Source: Billgrantia gudaonensis (GTDB lineage Bacteria > Pseudomonadota > Gammaproteobacteria > Pseudomonadales > Halomonadaceae). Taken from it: DNA of 64,000 nucleotides. This document shows, piece after piece, positions 43,649 through 52,329 of the stretch (positions are counted from its first letter, which is position 1; each line of letters begins with the position of its first letter). Both the position numbers and the translations under genes were made by a program. Location: NCBI RefSeq assembly GCF_900100195.1, contig NZ_FNES01000002.1, positions 186,001-250,000 on the forward strand. Reading direction: 5' to 3'. The notes beneath the pieces are model-generated. The model had not been told where the DNA came from. It did not search any database and saw only the letters and a program-made list of their open reading frames with translations.

Positions 43649-44464
43649 ATGTCCGATACCGCAACTGCCAGCGACTCTGCCGTCGAGCAGACGCTGCCCT
43701 ATTACGAGCCGGTCGGCAGCGAATGCGCGCTGTTCGAGCAGGCCTATCAGCAGCGGTTGCCGCTGCTGCTCAAGGGGCCGACCGGCTGCGGCAAGACCCG
43801 TTTCGTCAGCCACATGGCGGCGAAGCTCGGGCGGCCGCTGTTCACCGTCTCGTGTCACGACGACCTCACCGCCGCCGACCTCACCGGCCGCTATCTCCTG
43901 CAGGGTGGCGAAACGCGCTGGGTCGACGGCCCACTGACCCGCGCCGTGCGCGAGGGCGGTATCTGTTACCTCGACGAGGTGGTCGAGGCACGCAAGGACG
44001 TCACCGTGGTGTTGCACCCGTTGACCGATGACCGTCGCCTGCTGCCGCTGGAACGCACCGGCGAGCTGCTCGAGGCGCCGGACGATTTCATGCTGGTGGT
44101 TTCCTACAATCCTGGCTATCAGCACATCCTCAAGTCGCTCAAGCCGAGCACCCGCCAGCGTTTCGTGGCGATGTCGTTCGATTTTCCGCCCCCCAAGGCA
44201 GAGTGCGAGATCGTCGCCCGCGAGAGCGGCCTGGCCTACGATCGCTGCGCTGCCCTGGTCAACCTGGCCTCGCGACTGCGCGCCATGAAAGGCCAGGATC
44301 TGGAAGAGGGCGTGTCCACGCGTCTTCTCGTCTATTGTGCGACCCTGATCGCCGCAGGGATGCCGATCCTCGAAGCGACCCAGGCGACCCTGGTGGAGCC
44401 GCTCTCCGACGATCAGGACGTTCAGGAGGGGCTGCTGGAATCGATCAAGGCAACCTTTGGGTAA
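43649..44464 (+). CDS. norQ: MoxR-type AAA+ ATPase NorQ
   Basis: The 271-aa AAA+ protein has Walker A GPTGCGKT (about 44-51), Walker B ICYLDEVVEA and an arginine-finger region KPSTRQRFVAM. NorQ, together with NorD, inserts the non-heme iron FeB into NorB. The ATG at 43649 has GGAG upstream. norD follows after 78 bases. Confidence 0.95.
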   Translation: MSDTATASDSAVEQTLPYYEPVGSECALFEQAYQQRLPLLLKGPTGCGKTRFVSHMAAKLGRPLFTVSCHDDLTAADLTGRYLLQGGETRWVDGPLTRAVREGGICYLDEVVEARKDVTVVLHPLTDDRRLLPLERTGELLEAPDDFMLVVSYNPGYQHILKSLKPSTRQRFVAMSFDFPPPKAECEIVARESGLAYDRCAALVNLASRLRAMKGQDLEEGVSTRLLVYCATLIAAGMPILEATQATLVEPLSDDQDVQEGLLESIKATFG

Positions 44465-44542
44465 GACGGTACTTTAGTCGCGAGGCGTGTCGAGGGCAGG
44501 CCTGCTGCCGGATCAGCCCCGACCATCCCCAGGAGACGATGC

Positions 44543-46486
44543 ATGCTGGACTTTCTCGAGGTCGAGGAGTTCGTCGGCCGCCACTGGCACCGCTGGGCTT
44601 CCAGCGCGGCCAGCTATCCGGATCACCCCGAGTCGGCGGTGCATCTGGACGATCTGCGTACGCTGCTCGGTGTCTTCTTTCGCAGTGGCGGTGGCGAGTC
44701 CGGTATCGAGGTGGCCGCCATCGCCCGGCGCAACTCTCGTCACCGGCTGTCGCTGCGACAGCGTCTGGGTCTCGACGAAGAGGCGCTGGACCAGGCGCGC
44801 CGCGACGAGGAGCACCTGTTGCTGCCGCCACGCGTCGCCCTCTTTCCCGAGGCGGCTCTGAACCGCGACCTCTACCTGTGGCTCACCGCCTATCTGGCAT
44901 CGGGCCAGCGCGCCCCCACCGCTGCCGATCCGCTGCAGAACGACCTGCTTGCCCTGCGCACGGCGCATCGCACCACGCAGGCGGTGCTCGAGCGCTTCCC
45001 GGGCCTGGCCGAACGTCATGCTCGCCTGTGCCGGGCGCTTCTCGAAGTGCGCCCCCAGCGCAAGCGTCTGCCGCCCATGGAAGCGGCGCTCGAGGCCGCG
45101 CTGCTGGCTCAGCTCGGCGCCCCGGTACCCGATGACGGCTGGGCCGGCGCCATGCACCGGGCCATCGAGGATGACGCCATGGCATTGGACGACTTCCGCG
45201 CCCCGCGCGACTACCGGCCGCCCTTGCCGGTTCCGCTGTGGGGGCAGGTGGTGACGTTGGGTACCCGCGACGGCGCGCGCGAGGACGTCGCCGACGATGC
45301 GGAGATCGCCCTGCGTCGCAACCAACCGGAAGACGACGCCGGAAAGCGCCAGGCGGACCGCCGCGAGCAGGATCAGGCCGACCGCGACGACCCACTGATG
45401 CTCAACGCCTCGGAGAAGATGCTCTCCTGGGCCGAGATGGTGAACCTGAACCGCCATGTCGAGGACGAGGAGGAGGAAACCGCCAAAGAGGCGGCCGATC
45501 AGATCGAGGAGATCGTGCTCAGCCCCAACCGCAAGCAGGCGGCCTCACGGCTCAAGCTCGATCTCGACCTGGCTCCCGATGAGGCGACCGGCGGCCGTCT
45601 GGCGGGGCGCCACACCTATCCCGAGTGGCACCATCGCAAGCAGATCTACCTGCCCGACCACTGCGTCGTCCACAGCGACGTGCAGAGCGAGGAGGGCGAG
45701 CAGTGGGAGCCCGACGAGCCGACCCGGCGCCGCATCCGCCGCGTGCGCCGCGAGTTCGAGGCCTTGCGACCGCGTCGCGAGATCCTGCGCGGTCAGCTGG
45801 ACGGCAGCGACCTCGACATGGACGCGGTGATCCGTTCGCGCTGCGATCTGGCCGCCACCGGCGAGGCCAGCGACCGGATCTACCTGTCGGCTCGCGAGCA
45901 GGCGCGCGACCTGGCCGTGTCCATCCTCATCGACGTCTCGCTTTCTACCGAAGCCTGGCTTGAGGATCGTCGCGTGCTCGACGTCGAGAAGGAAGCCCTG
46001 CTGGTACTGGGGCATGGCCTAGCCGGCTGCGGTGATGACTACGCCATCCACTGCTTCACCTCGCACCGCCGCCACAAGGTGTGGGTCAACACCCTCAAGG
46101 GCTTCGAGGAGCGCATGAGCGAACGGGTCGCTCGGCGCATCGCTGCGTTGCGACCCGGTCACTACACGCGCATGGGGCCGGCGATCCGTCACGTCACCCA
46201 GGAGCTGGCCAAACGCCCCAACCGCCATCGCCTGCTGCTGGTGCTCACCGACGGCAAACCCAACGATACCGACTACTATGAAGGGCGCTACGGCATCGAG
46301 GATACCCGCAAGGCGGTGCTCGAGGCGCGTCAGCAGGAGGTCAAGGTATTCGGCGTGACCGTCGACAGCGAAGGCCACCGCTACGTGCCGCACCTGTTCG
46401 GACGGGGCAGCTACGCCATTCTCAACCGCCCCGAGCACCTGTCGCTGGCGCTGCCGGATATCTACCGTCAGATCATTGGCACCTGA
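44543..46486 (+). CDS. norD: Nitric oxide reductase activation protein NorD (vWA domain)
   Basis: The 647-aa cytoplasmic protein has a long helical N-terminal part, an acidic linker (VEDEEEETAKEA, about 310-321), and a C-terminal von Willebrand factor A domain (about 450-645) with the MIDAS motif DVSLSTE and LTDGKPND. It works with NorQ to load FeB into NorB. AGGAGA precedes the ATG. Length matches NorD of Pseudomonas and Paracoccus. Confidence 0.95.
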   Translation: MLDFLEVEEFVGRHWHRWASSAASYPDHPESAVHLDDLRTLLGVFFRSGGGESGIEVAAIARRNSRHRLSLRQRLGLDEEALDQARRDEEHLLLPPRVALFPEAALNRDLYLWLTAYLASGQRAPTAADPLQNDLLALRTAHRTTQAVLERFPGLAERHARLCRALLEVRPQRKRLPPMEAALEAALLAQLGAPVPDDGWAGAMHRAIEDDAMALDDFRAPRDYRPPLPVPLWGQVVTLGTRDGAREDVADDAEIALRRNQPEDDAGKRQADRREQDQADRDDPLMLNASEKMLSWAEMVNLNRHVEDEEEETAKEAADQIEEIVLSPNRKQAASRLKLDLDLAPDEATGGRLAGRHTYPEWHHRKQIYLPDHCVVHSDVQSEEGEQWEPDEPTRRRIRRVRREFEALRPRREILRGQLDGSDLDMDAVIRSRCDLAATGEASDRIYLSAREQARDLAVSILIDVSLSTEAWLEDRRVLDVEKEALLVLGHGLAGCGDDYAIHCFTSHRRHKVWVNTLKGFEERMSERVARRIAALRPGHYTRMGPAIRHVTQELAKRPNRHRLLLVLTDGKPNDTDYYEGRYGIEDTRKAVLEARQQEVKVFGVTVDSEGHRYVPHLFGRGSYAILNRPEHLSLALPDIYRQIIGT

Positions 46487-46492
46487 GGAAGC

Positions 46493-46729
46493 ATGGCCAT
46501 GTCCAATCCCCGTCTCGCCATTGCCGTCGCCATCGGGCTCACCATCGGCCTGGCGGTGGTGCTGCCTGTGGCCTGGCTGATCAACAACCGCGACTGGGGG
46601 GTGGGGCTGATGCTCGCCGTGCCGCTCATCGTCTATGGCCTGATGCGGCTGGCTCGGATCCTCGAGGCGTGGGCACGCAACCCGCCGCCCTCTTCGTCCC
46701 GCTCCCGTTCCAATTCTCCCCGCCGCTGA
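46493..46729 (+). CDS. Small membrane protein of unknown function after norD
   Basis: The 78-aa product has two membrane helices (about 9-29 and 36-55) and a serine/arginine/proline-rich tail. It starts six bases after the norD stop with GAGGAAGC as ribosome site; a second in-frame ATG is at 46499. I recognise no family. Its position makes it the last gene of the norCBQD transcript. Confidence 0.6.
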   Translation: MAMSNPRLAIAVAIGLTIGLAVVLPVAWLINNRDWGVGLMLAVPLIVYGLMRLARILEAWARNPPPSSSRSRSNSPRR

Positions 46730-46745
46730 ACGTCGGGGACTCGTT

Positions 46746-47039
46746 TCACAAGCCCAGCCGCGGCGCCGCATAGCCGGCGCCAATCAACGCCAGCGTCAGG
46801 ATCACCAGCCCCATGAAGGTGCCCTTCCAGGCTGGAGTGGCGGCGCGCAGGTTGAGATAGACCATCAGCAGCCGCTGGGCCTTGAAACCGGTGACGATCA
46901 ATACCAGTGCGGCCGACCACAGCGGCAGCGGAGCCCAGCTGCCCTGGTCGAGGCGTGCCGAGAGCATGGCGACGAGCGTCAGCCCCATCAGCGTCAACCA
47001 GGTGGCGAGCAGGCGGCGGGTGCCGGGCAGTGCGGTCAT
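46746..47039 (-). CDS. norF: NorF-like small membrane protein (cytochrome oxidase subunit IV-like)
   Basis: The 97-aa product has three membrane helices, with WSAALVLIVTGFKAQRLLMVYLNLR in the middle. It has the size and pattern of the NorF/COX4-like proteins that sit next to NorE in denitrifiers and support nitric oxide reductase. The start at 47039 is preferred over one twelve bases upstream because AGGTG lies seven bases before it. It is last of a minus-strand operon that converges on norCBQD. Confidence 0.75.
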   Translation of the reverse strand: MTALPGTRRLLATWLTLMGLTLVAMLSARLDQGSWAPLPLWSAALVLIVTGFKAQRLLMVYLNLRAATPAWKGTFMGLVILTLALIGAGYAAPRLGL

Positions 47040-47103
47040 GAGACACCTCATGGGTTGGAGAGCCTTCAGCGCAACGGAGTGCCTTCAGCGGAGTAAAGGG
47101 ACC

Positions 47104-47691
47104 TCAGCGCAATAAATAGACGAGCGGATAGAGCAAAATCCAGATCAGGTCCACCATGTGCCAGAAGGCGGCGGCGGTCTCCACGTTGTCGGTGGAGGTG
47201 CGCCAGGTCACCAGCGCCAGCAGTCCCAGTCCGAACAGCACGTGGGCGAAGTGGAAGGCGGTCAGGCCGTAGTAGAAGCCGAAGAAGAGATGGGTGTCTG
47301 GGGTGATGCCGGCAGCGAACTTGTCGGCATATTCGACCACCTTGACCACGCCGAATACCACGCCCAGCGCCATGCTGGCGGTCAGCCACTGGCGGGCGCG
47401 TCGCCGCTGATCATGGCCGATGGCTTCCACGGCCAGCGCGACGCACAGCCCGCTGGTCAGCAGCACCAGGGTATTGAGCCCGCCCATCAACGGATCGAGG
47501 GCCTGCTGGGCGGCATTGAAGGCGGCCACGTTCGTGGCGCGCTGCCAGGCGTAGAGCGCGAAGAAGGCGGCGAAGACCAGCATCTCGCTGAGTATCAGCA
47601 CCCACATCAGCGGGTTGCCGGGCAGTGCGGAGAGCGGCCCCCAGCCGGGGTTGGGCAGGGCGCGCGCCGTGCGATGCTCGTAGGAGGACAT
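47104..47691 (-). CDS. norE: Cytochrome c oxidase subunit III-like protein NorE
   Basis: The 195-aa protein has five membrane helices of the subunit III family (GNPLMWVLILSEMLVFAAFFALYAW, FGFYYGLTAFHFAHVLFGL, AAFWHMVDLIWILLYPLVYLL). In denitrifiers the stand-alone form next to nor genes is called NorE and aids NO reductase activity. The ATG at 47691 has GGAGGGG upstream; a GTG six bases earlier is possible. Followed by the NorF-like gene after 64 bases. Confidence 0.85.
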   Translation of the reverse strand: MSSYEHRTARALPNPGWGPLSALPGNPLMWVLILSEMLVFAAFFALYAWQRATNVAAFNAAQQALDPLMGGLNTLVLLTSGLCVALAVEAIGHDQRRRARQWLTASMALGVVFGVVKVVEYADKFAAGITPDTHLFFGFYYGLTAFHFAHVLFGLGLLALVTWRTSTDNVETAAAFWHMVDLIWILLYPLVYLLR

Positions 47692-47693
47692 GC

Positions 47694-48248
47694 TCACCCC
47701 TCCTGTTGCCGGAACTCGCGGCGAACCGTCGTGGAGCCGAGCTTCCAGCCCGCCCAGGCGAACAGTGCCGCCAGCAGCGTGGCCAAGAGGATGATGGCGC
47801 TCAGGGTTCCGGTCAGTCCGGCGGTGGGTGCGCTACGATCCACGGCGGCACTGGTGGCGGCCTCCGGCAGCAGGCTGAAGGTGAGCGGCGTGAGGGCCGC
47901 GCCTCCCAGCACGGCGACGAAGCCCGTGGCCAGCAGGATGAGAAAGGCACGCCGTGCCCAGGCACGGCGTTGCAGCAGGGCGATCGCCAGCCACAGGGTG
48001 AGCACGGCGCCCGCCAGCAGCAGTGCGGCCAAGGCCTGGCTGCGCTCGAGCAGCCAGGCGACTCCGCCGGTCAGCCCGCCGCTGCCGGGCTCGGCGGTCA
48101 GAACCAGCGGGAGCCGCTCGCCGGGCAGCAGGGCCAGACCGAGCAAGACGATGGTCACGGCGGCAAAGGCGATGAATCCCCAGGCAATGGTCGTGACGGC
48201 GAATGAACGGGTAGGGGGCGCTGCCCCAGGCGAGATCGATGCGCTCAT
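47694..48248 (-). CDS. Hypothetical membrane protein in the norEF operon
   Basis: The 184-aa product has four membrane helices (about 14-42, 70-90, 95-120 and 145-168), a charged C-terminus and no cysteines or histidine pairs that would indicate heme. I do not recognise the family. The ATG at 48248 begins 14 bases after the gene before it, and its stop abuts the norE start, so it belongs to this operon. Possibly an assembly or accessory factor of the NOR system; that is only from context. Confidence 0.65.
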   Translation of the reverse strand: MSASISPGAAPPTRSFAVTTIAWGFIAFAAVTIVLLGLALLPGERLPLVLTAEPGSGGLTGGVAWLLERSQALAALLLAGAVLTLWLAIALLQRRAWARRAFLILLATGFVAVLGGAALTPLTFSLLPEAATSAAVDRSAPTAGLTGTLSAIILLATLLAALFAWAGWKLGSTTVRREFRQQEG

Positions 48249-48262
48249 GATACGGCTCCGCG

Positions 48263-48697
48263 TCAATCGCTCAGGCTGACGGAAGCGCCGCCCAGCCACA
48301 GGCTCTTGGGTGCCTCGATGGGGCGACCGGCCATCAGTCGATGGATGCCCACCCCGCAGCGCCCGACCATCCAGATCAGGCAGGCGGTGAAGAAGCCGTA
48401 ACCCAGTGCCCAGGGTGCCCAGGCGGGCAAGCTGAGCCAGCCGAGCAGCTGCCAGGCGAGCAGGCAGAGCACGGCACCGACGATGCCCAGCCAGAAGGTG
48501 CGAATCTGGAACTGCAGATGGCTGGCGACCCAATCGGCGGCCTGGCGGCGGCGCAGGTGGGCGAAGACGACGCCGATCGGCGCCGTGACCACGGCCAGGA
48601 CGCTACCCAGGTACAGTACGTAGACCACGGCAGCGAGTTTCTTGCCGCGTTCGTCTTCGGCGGCGTCGGAAGGCAGAGGCGCGGATGGTGCGGACAT
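48263..48697 (-). CDS. DUF4870-like membrane protein, first gene of the norEF operon
   Basis: The 144-aa product has three membrane helices and the pattern seen in small DUF4870-type membrane proteins (AAVVYVLYLGSVL, HLQFQIRTFWLGIVGAVLCLLAW). The role of that family is unknown. The ATG at 48697 follows AGGAGG by five bases. An FNR/DNR-type box upstream puts the operon under anaerobic control. Confidence 0.68.
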   Translation of the reverse strand: MSAPSAPLPSDAAEDERGKKLAAVVYVLYLGSVLAVVTAPIGVVFAHLRRRQAADWVASHLQFQIRTFWLGIVGAVLCLLAWQLLGWLSLPAWAPWALGYGFFTACLIWMVGRCGVGIHRLMAGRPIEAPKSLWLGGASVSLSD

Positions 48698-48814
48698 GGC
48701 CACCTCCTGGGTGCAGAGTTGCCGGTCGTTGCCGGTTCGATGTCGACCTCGCCAGCGGACGAGGCACGTCGGTTATGAACACCGCTACTATGCCGCAGGA
48801 CATTCCCGCTGTCC

Positions 48815-48828
48815 TTGTCACGGATCAA
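48815..48828. promoter_or_regulatory. FNR/DNR-type box for the norEF operon
   Basis: On the minus strand TTGAT-N4-GACAA has a perfect left half and 8 of 10 matches. CATAGT at 48787-48792 gives a class II arrangement with a start site near 48780. Confidence 0.5.
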
Positions 48829-48854
48829 TACCCGAGTCCTCGGCTCGGGTATTG
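48826..48854. terminator. Hairpin downstream of narK
   Basis: Perfect 11-base arms (CAATACCCGAG and complement) around a 7-base loop lie 21 bases after the stop of the 48875-50155 transporter gene. One arm overlaps the FNR-type box, so termination and activation share DNA. No T tract. Confidence 0.5.
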
Positions 48855-48874
48855 GGGCGGGCAGATTGTCGCAC

Positions 48875-50155
48875 TCAGGAGTGGGGCGGTGTCTCGATGA
48901 CGGTTGCCTGATGGTGTTCGTCCCGGGTGAGCATCGGCACTCGCCGCTCGGTCCACCACATCCACACGATCGAAACCAGCGTCACGCCGAAGCACAGCAT
49001 CCACACGGTGGTGGCCACGCCGGTGAGATCGACCAGGGCGCCGAACATGATCGGCAGCAGAAAGCCGCCCAGGCCACCGGCCAGCCCCACGATGCCGGAA
49101 ACCAGGCCGAGATTCTCGTGATAGTCGTTGGAGAGGTACTTGAACACCGAGGCCTTACCGATGCCCCAGGCGATGCCCACCACGAACAGCGCGGCGGTGA
49201 ACAGCCATACCGGAATGCCGAAGCCGAATTCCACCACGCCCTCGCCGCCGCTGGTCGCCACGCGGTACTGGGTCTCGGGATAGGACATGATGAACAAGGC
49301 CACCAGGCTCGCCCACATGCACGCCCAGGTGACGGTGTGGGCGCCGAAGCGGTCGGATAGCCAGCCGCCGAAGGCACGAATCACCCCGGAGGGCAGCACG
49401 AAGATGGTGGCGATCAGCGCAGCTAGCTGGATTCCCAGGCCGTATTCGTTCATGTAGTAGCGAGTCAGCCACAGCGAGACGCCCACGTAGCCGCCGAACA
49501 CCACCGAATAGTACTGGCAATACTTCCATACCTTGGGATCGTTGAGCACCTTGACCTGCTCGCGGAGGGAAACGCGATCGGCATTGCGGTGTGTCGGGTT
49601 GGAGTAGGTGAAGAACCAGAAGACGATCGCCGTGATCAGCATGATGGCGGCGTAGAGGTTGGGCACCGCTTGCCAGCCGAGCACTACGATCACCGTGGGG
49701 GCGATGAACTTGGTCACCGCGGCGCCCGCGTTGCCGGCACCGAATATGCCCATGGCCAGCCCCTGGCGCTCCTTCTCGAACCACTTGGCGGTATAGGTGA
49801 TGCCCACCGAGAAGGAGCCGCCGGCCAGGCCGATGAGGGCGCCGAGGATGAGCAACTGCCAGTACTGGGTGGCGAACTGGACCATCCAGATGGCGGGCAC
49901 GATGAGCACGAGGATGACGAAGAAGACCGGGCGGCCGCCGTAGCGGTCGGTCATCGCCCCCAGGGGCAGGCGCGTGAGCGAGCCCGTGAGGATGGGGACT
50001 GCGGTAAGAATGCCGAACTGGGTGCCGTTGAGGCCGAGCTCTTCGGCGATGGGCACGCCGATCTCGCCGAACATCGTCCACACCATGAAGCACATGGTGA
50101 AGGCGAAGGTGTTGGCAGCGAGCACCGAATACTGCTTGAAGCGCTGCGAAGCCAT
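48875..50155 (-). CDS. NarK1-type MFS nitrate/nitrite transporter
   Basis: The 426-aa MFS protein with twelve helices has the NarK family features: arginine in the second helix (GSLTRLPLGAMTDRYGGRP), the nitrate-signature glycine stretch GIFGAGNAGAAVTKF, and RAFGGWLSDRFGAH and GKASVFKYLSNDY in the second half. Its length is that of Pseudomonas NarK1, thought to take up nitrate with protons. It is third of three transporter genes on this strand, separated from the previous one by a hairpin at 50185-50214. Confidence 0.9.
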   Translation of the reverse strand: MASQRFKQYSVLAANTFAFTMCFMVWTMFGEIGVPIAEELGLNGTQFGILTAVPILTGSLTRLPLGAMTDRYGGRPVFFVILVLIVPAIWMVQFATQYWQLLILGALIGLAGGSFSVGITYTAKWFEKERQGLAMGIFGAGNAGAAVTKFIAPTVIVVLGWQAVPNLYAAIMLITAIVFWFFTYSNPTHRNADRVSLREQVKVLNDPKVWKYCQYYSVVFGGYVGVSLWLTRYYMNEYGLGIQLAALIATIFVLPSGVIRAFGGWLSDRFGAHTVTWACMWASLVALFIMSYPETQYRVATSGGEGVVEFGFGIPVWLFTAALFVVGIAWGIGKASVFKYLSNDYHENLGLVSGIVGLAGGLGGFLLPIMFGALVDLTGVATTVWMLCFGVTLVSIVWMWWTERRVPMLTRDEHHQATVIETPPHS

Positions 50156-50184
50156 GCTCTCTCCTTTGCGGTTCGAAAGACGGT

Positions 50185-50214
50185 GTGCGACGGGCGCAAG
50201 AGCGGCCGTCGCAC
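50185..50214. terminator. Hairpin between two narK-type genes
   Basis: Nine-base arms (GTGCGACGG and complement) around a 12-base loop with further GC pairing. It may reduce read-through from the upstream transporter into the downstream one. Confidence 0.4.
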
Positions 50215-50237
50215 GCTGGATTGCACTACCCGCCCGG

Positions 50238-51731
50238 CTAGGGTTTGAGCGGTGCCTGCTCCTGCTCTTCGATCAGGCGGTCCACCGAAGAGACGTAGTA
50301 CTCCTCGTCGAAGGCCCCTTCCGGCTCTTTCAGCCACAGCAGGCAGATCAGCCAGCTGAGGAAGGCGCCGGTGGCGATGATGTAGAAGAACTGAGTGGGC
50401 GTGACGAAGGTGAAGATGGTCAGGTAGACCACCGCTCCCACGTTGCCGTAGGCGCCGGCCATGCCCGAGATCTGGCCGGTGATACGGCGCTTGATCGAGG
50501 GAATGATGCCGAAGGTCGCCCCTTCCGCCCCCTGCACGAAGAAGGAGGTAAAGATGGTGATGGCAATGGCGATGATCAGCGGCCAGCTGGCATCGAGCAG
50601 GCCCATCAGTACGAAGCCGATGCCGATGCCGAACATGTAGCTGAGCATCACGAAGCGGCGGTTGCCCAGACGGTCGGAAACCAGCCCGCCCATGGGGCGC
50701 GCCACCAGGTTGACGAAGGCGAACGAGGCGGCGATCAGGCCGGCGGCAGCGGCGCTGAGCCCCCAGGTCTGCTCGAAGAACATCGGCAGCATGGAAACCA
50801 CTGCCAGCTCGGCGCCGAAGTTGGCGAAGTAGGTGCTGTTGAGCGCGGCCACGCTGTTGAAGGAGTATCGGTCGTCTTCCGGTACGCCCTTCTTGAGAAG
50901 CGGCACGTTGACGCGCAGGATCTGCACGATCTGATAGCCGACCACGGCGATGATCGCCAGGTAAGCGATGGCCGCACCGGTGGTGGAGAGGTAGCCCAGG
51001 TTCTGGATGCGCCACACCAGGATGCCCAGTACGCCCACCAGCGGGATTGTCCACAGGATCAGCTTGACCATGTCGCCCCAGCTACTCACCTCCATGGCCA
51101 GCGCCTTGCGCGGCTTGCGGTGGGCCTTGGCATCGGGGCCGTCGGTGATGGCGAACCAGTAGTAGACGCCGTAGGCGGCCATGACGATGGCGCTCTGGGC
51201 AATGGCCCAACGCCAGCCATCGGCACCGCCGTACCAGGTGATGGCGATGGTCGGCAGGGTCATGGCGGCGGCGGCGGAGCCGAAGTTGCCCCAGCCAGCG
51301 TAGAAACCCTCGGCGAAGCCGATGTGCTTGGGCTTGAACCACAGCGCCGTCATGTGGATGCCCACCACGAAGCTGGCGCCGACGGAACTCAGTACCAGGC
51401 GGGAAACCAGCAACTGGGTCATGGTATCGCCGAAGGCGAACACCAGGGCGGGGATCGACATGCTCACCATCAGCACCGAGAACACCCGGCGCGGGCCGAA
51501 GCGGTCGAGTGCCATGCCCACGATGATGCGCGCCGGGATGGTCAGCGCGACGTTGCAGATGGCGAACAGCTTGAGGTCGTCCGCCGTCAGCCAGTCCACG
51601 CTCTTGAGCATGCTGCTGGCCAGCGGCGCCATGTTGAACCAGACGTAGAAGGTGATGAAGAAGGCGATCCAGGTCAGGTGCAGGGCCCGGATCTCGGGGG
51701 TGCGGAACTTGAATAGGTCGGCGACTTTCAT
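50238..51731 (-). CDS. NarK-like MFS transporter, larger variant
   Basis: The 497-aa MFS protein is related to nitrate/nitrite transporters: LTIPARIIVGMALDRFGPRR, YAGWGNFGSAAAAMTLP and LVARPMGGLVSDRLGNRR carry the positions of the family arginines and glycines. It is longer than NarK1, with an extended central loop (about 230-330). The ATG at 51731 gives the family N-terminus MKVADLFKFRTPEIRALHLTW. It lies between usp and the NarK1-type gene; the substrate may be nitrate or nitrite, direction unknown. Confidence 0.85.
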   Translation of the reverse strand: MKVADLFKFRTPEIRALHLTWIAFFITFYVWFNMAPLASSMLKSVDWLTADDLKLFAICNVALTIPARIIVGMALDRFGPRRVFSVLMVSMSIPALVFAFGDTMTQLLVSRLVLSSVGASFVVGIHMTALWFKPKHIGFAEGFYAGWGNFGSAAAAMTLPTIAITWYGGADGWRWAIAQSAIVMAAYGVYYWFAITDGPDAKAHRKPRKALAMEVSSWGDMVKLILWTIPLVGVLGILVWRIQNLGYLSTTGAAIAYLAIIAVVGYQIVQILRVNVPLLKKGVPEDDRYSFNSVAALNSTYFANFGAELAVVSMLPMFFEQTWGLSAAAAGLIAASFAFVNLVARPMGGLVSDRLGNRRFVMLSYMFGIGIGFVLMGLLDASWPLIIAIAITIFTSFFVQGAEGATFGIIPSIKRRITGQISGMAGAYGNVGAVVYLTIFTFVTPTQFFYIIATGAFLSWLICLLWLKEPEGAFDEEYYVSSVDRLIEEQEQAPLKP

Positions 51732-51778
51732 GGTCGTGTCATCCTGATCTCGCGAAGGAAGAAGCCTGTAACCCCGTG

Positions 51779-52237
51779 TCAGGGGCTGGGAAAGATCAGC
51801 AGAGGACACTCCACTCGCCGGGCGAGGAAGGAGCTGACGCTGCCGAAGGTCATGTAGTCGAGTTCGTCGACGAAGTAGCTCAGCGACTGGGCGATGATGC
51901 CCCCGTCGGGCTTGTTGCTGTGGCGAGCGATGATCAACAGATCGGGCCGGTGCTTCTGGGTGGCGTGCAGCAGCATCTTGCGCGCGTCCCCTTCGGCGAG
52001 ACTCCAGTCGACGTCGAAACCCTCCCGGGTGGCGAAGTCGGCGCCTTCCTGAAGCGCCTTCTTGAGTTGGTCGACCTCTTCCTGGAAGAGATCCTCGTTG
52101 GCGTCGGTGGCGTCGCGCGGGTTCTCGGCGACCCCTACCAGCATCAGCAGCGGCGCGTTGCAGCGGAACATGCCGATCGTCTGAGCGAGCGCCAGCTTGG
52201 CGTTACGTGAGCCGTCATAGGCGATCATGATCTTCAT
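51779..52237 (-). CDS. Universal stress protein (UspA family)
   Basis: The 152-aa single-domain protein starts with the Usp strand MKIMIAYDGSRNAKLAL. It lacks a clear ATP-binding G-2x-G-9x-G(S/T) pattern near the end, where it reads GSVSSFLARRVECPLLIF (G then S), so a nucleotide-free or altered form is possible. Pseudomonads use Usp proteins for anaerobic survival. It is placed between two nitrate transporter genes and is probably co-expressed with them. Confidence 0.88.
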   Translation of the reverse strand: MKIMIAYDGSRNAKLALAQTIGMFRCNAPLLMLVGVAENPRDATDANEDLFQEEVDQLKKALQEGADFATREGFDVDWSLAEGDARKMLLHATQKHRPDLLIIARHSNKPDGGIIAQSLSYFVDELDYMTFGSVSSFLARRVECPLLIFPSP

Positions 52238-52329
52238 GACTTACCTCCGTGTGAGACGGACTTTCGAGTGACCGTGCCCGAACTCGGGGGAGAGGAGCAC
52301 GGTCGTGACGGCGTCAGGGTGGGTCGCTA

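Noticed and set aside
46688-46745. Hairpin TCCCCG...CGGGGA between the post-norD gene and the norF-like gene as a terminator
   Set aside because: Only six-base arms with a long loop and no T tract; too weak to call.
52270-52304. Inverted repeat GACCGTGC...GCACGGTC between narK and usp
   Set aside because: Eight-base arms with a 19-base loop and no T tract; could be a partial terminator but evidence is thin.
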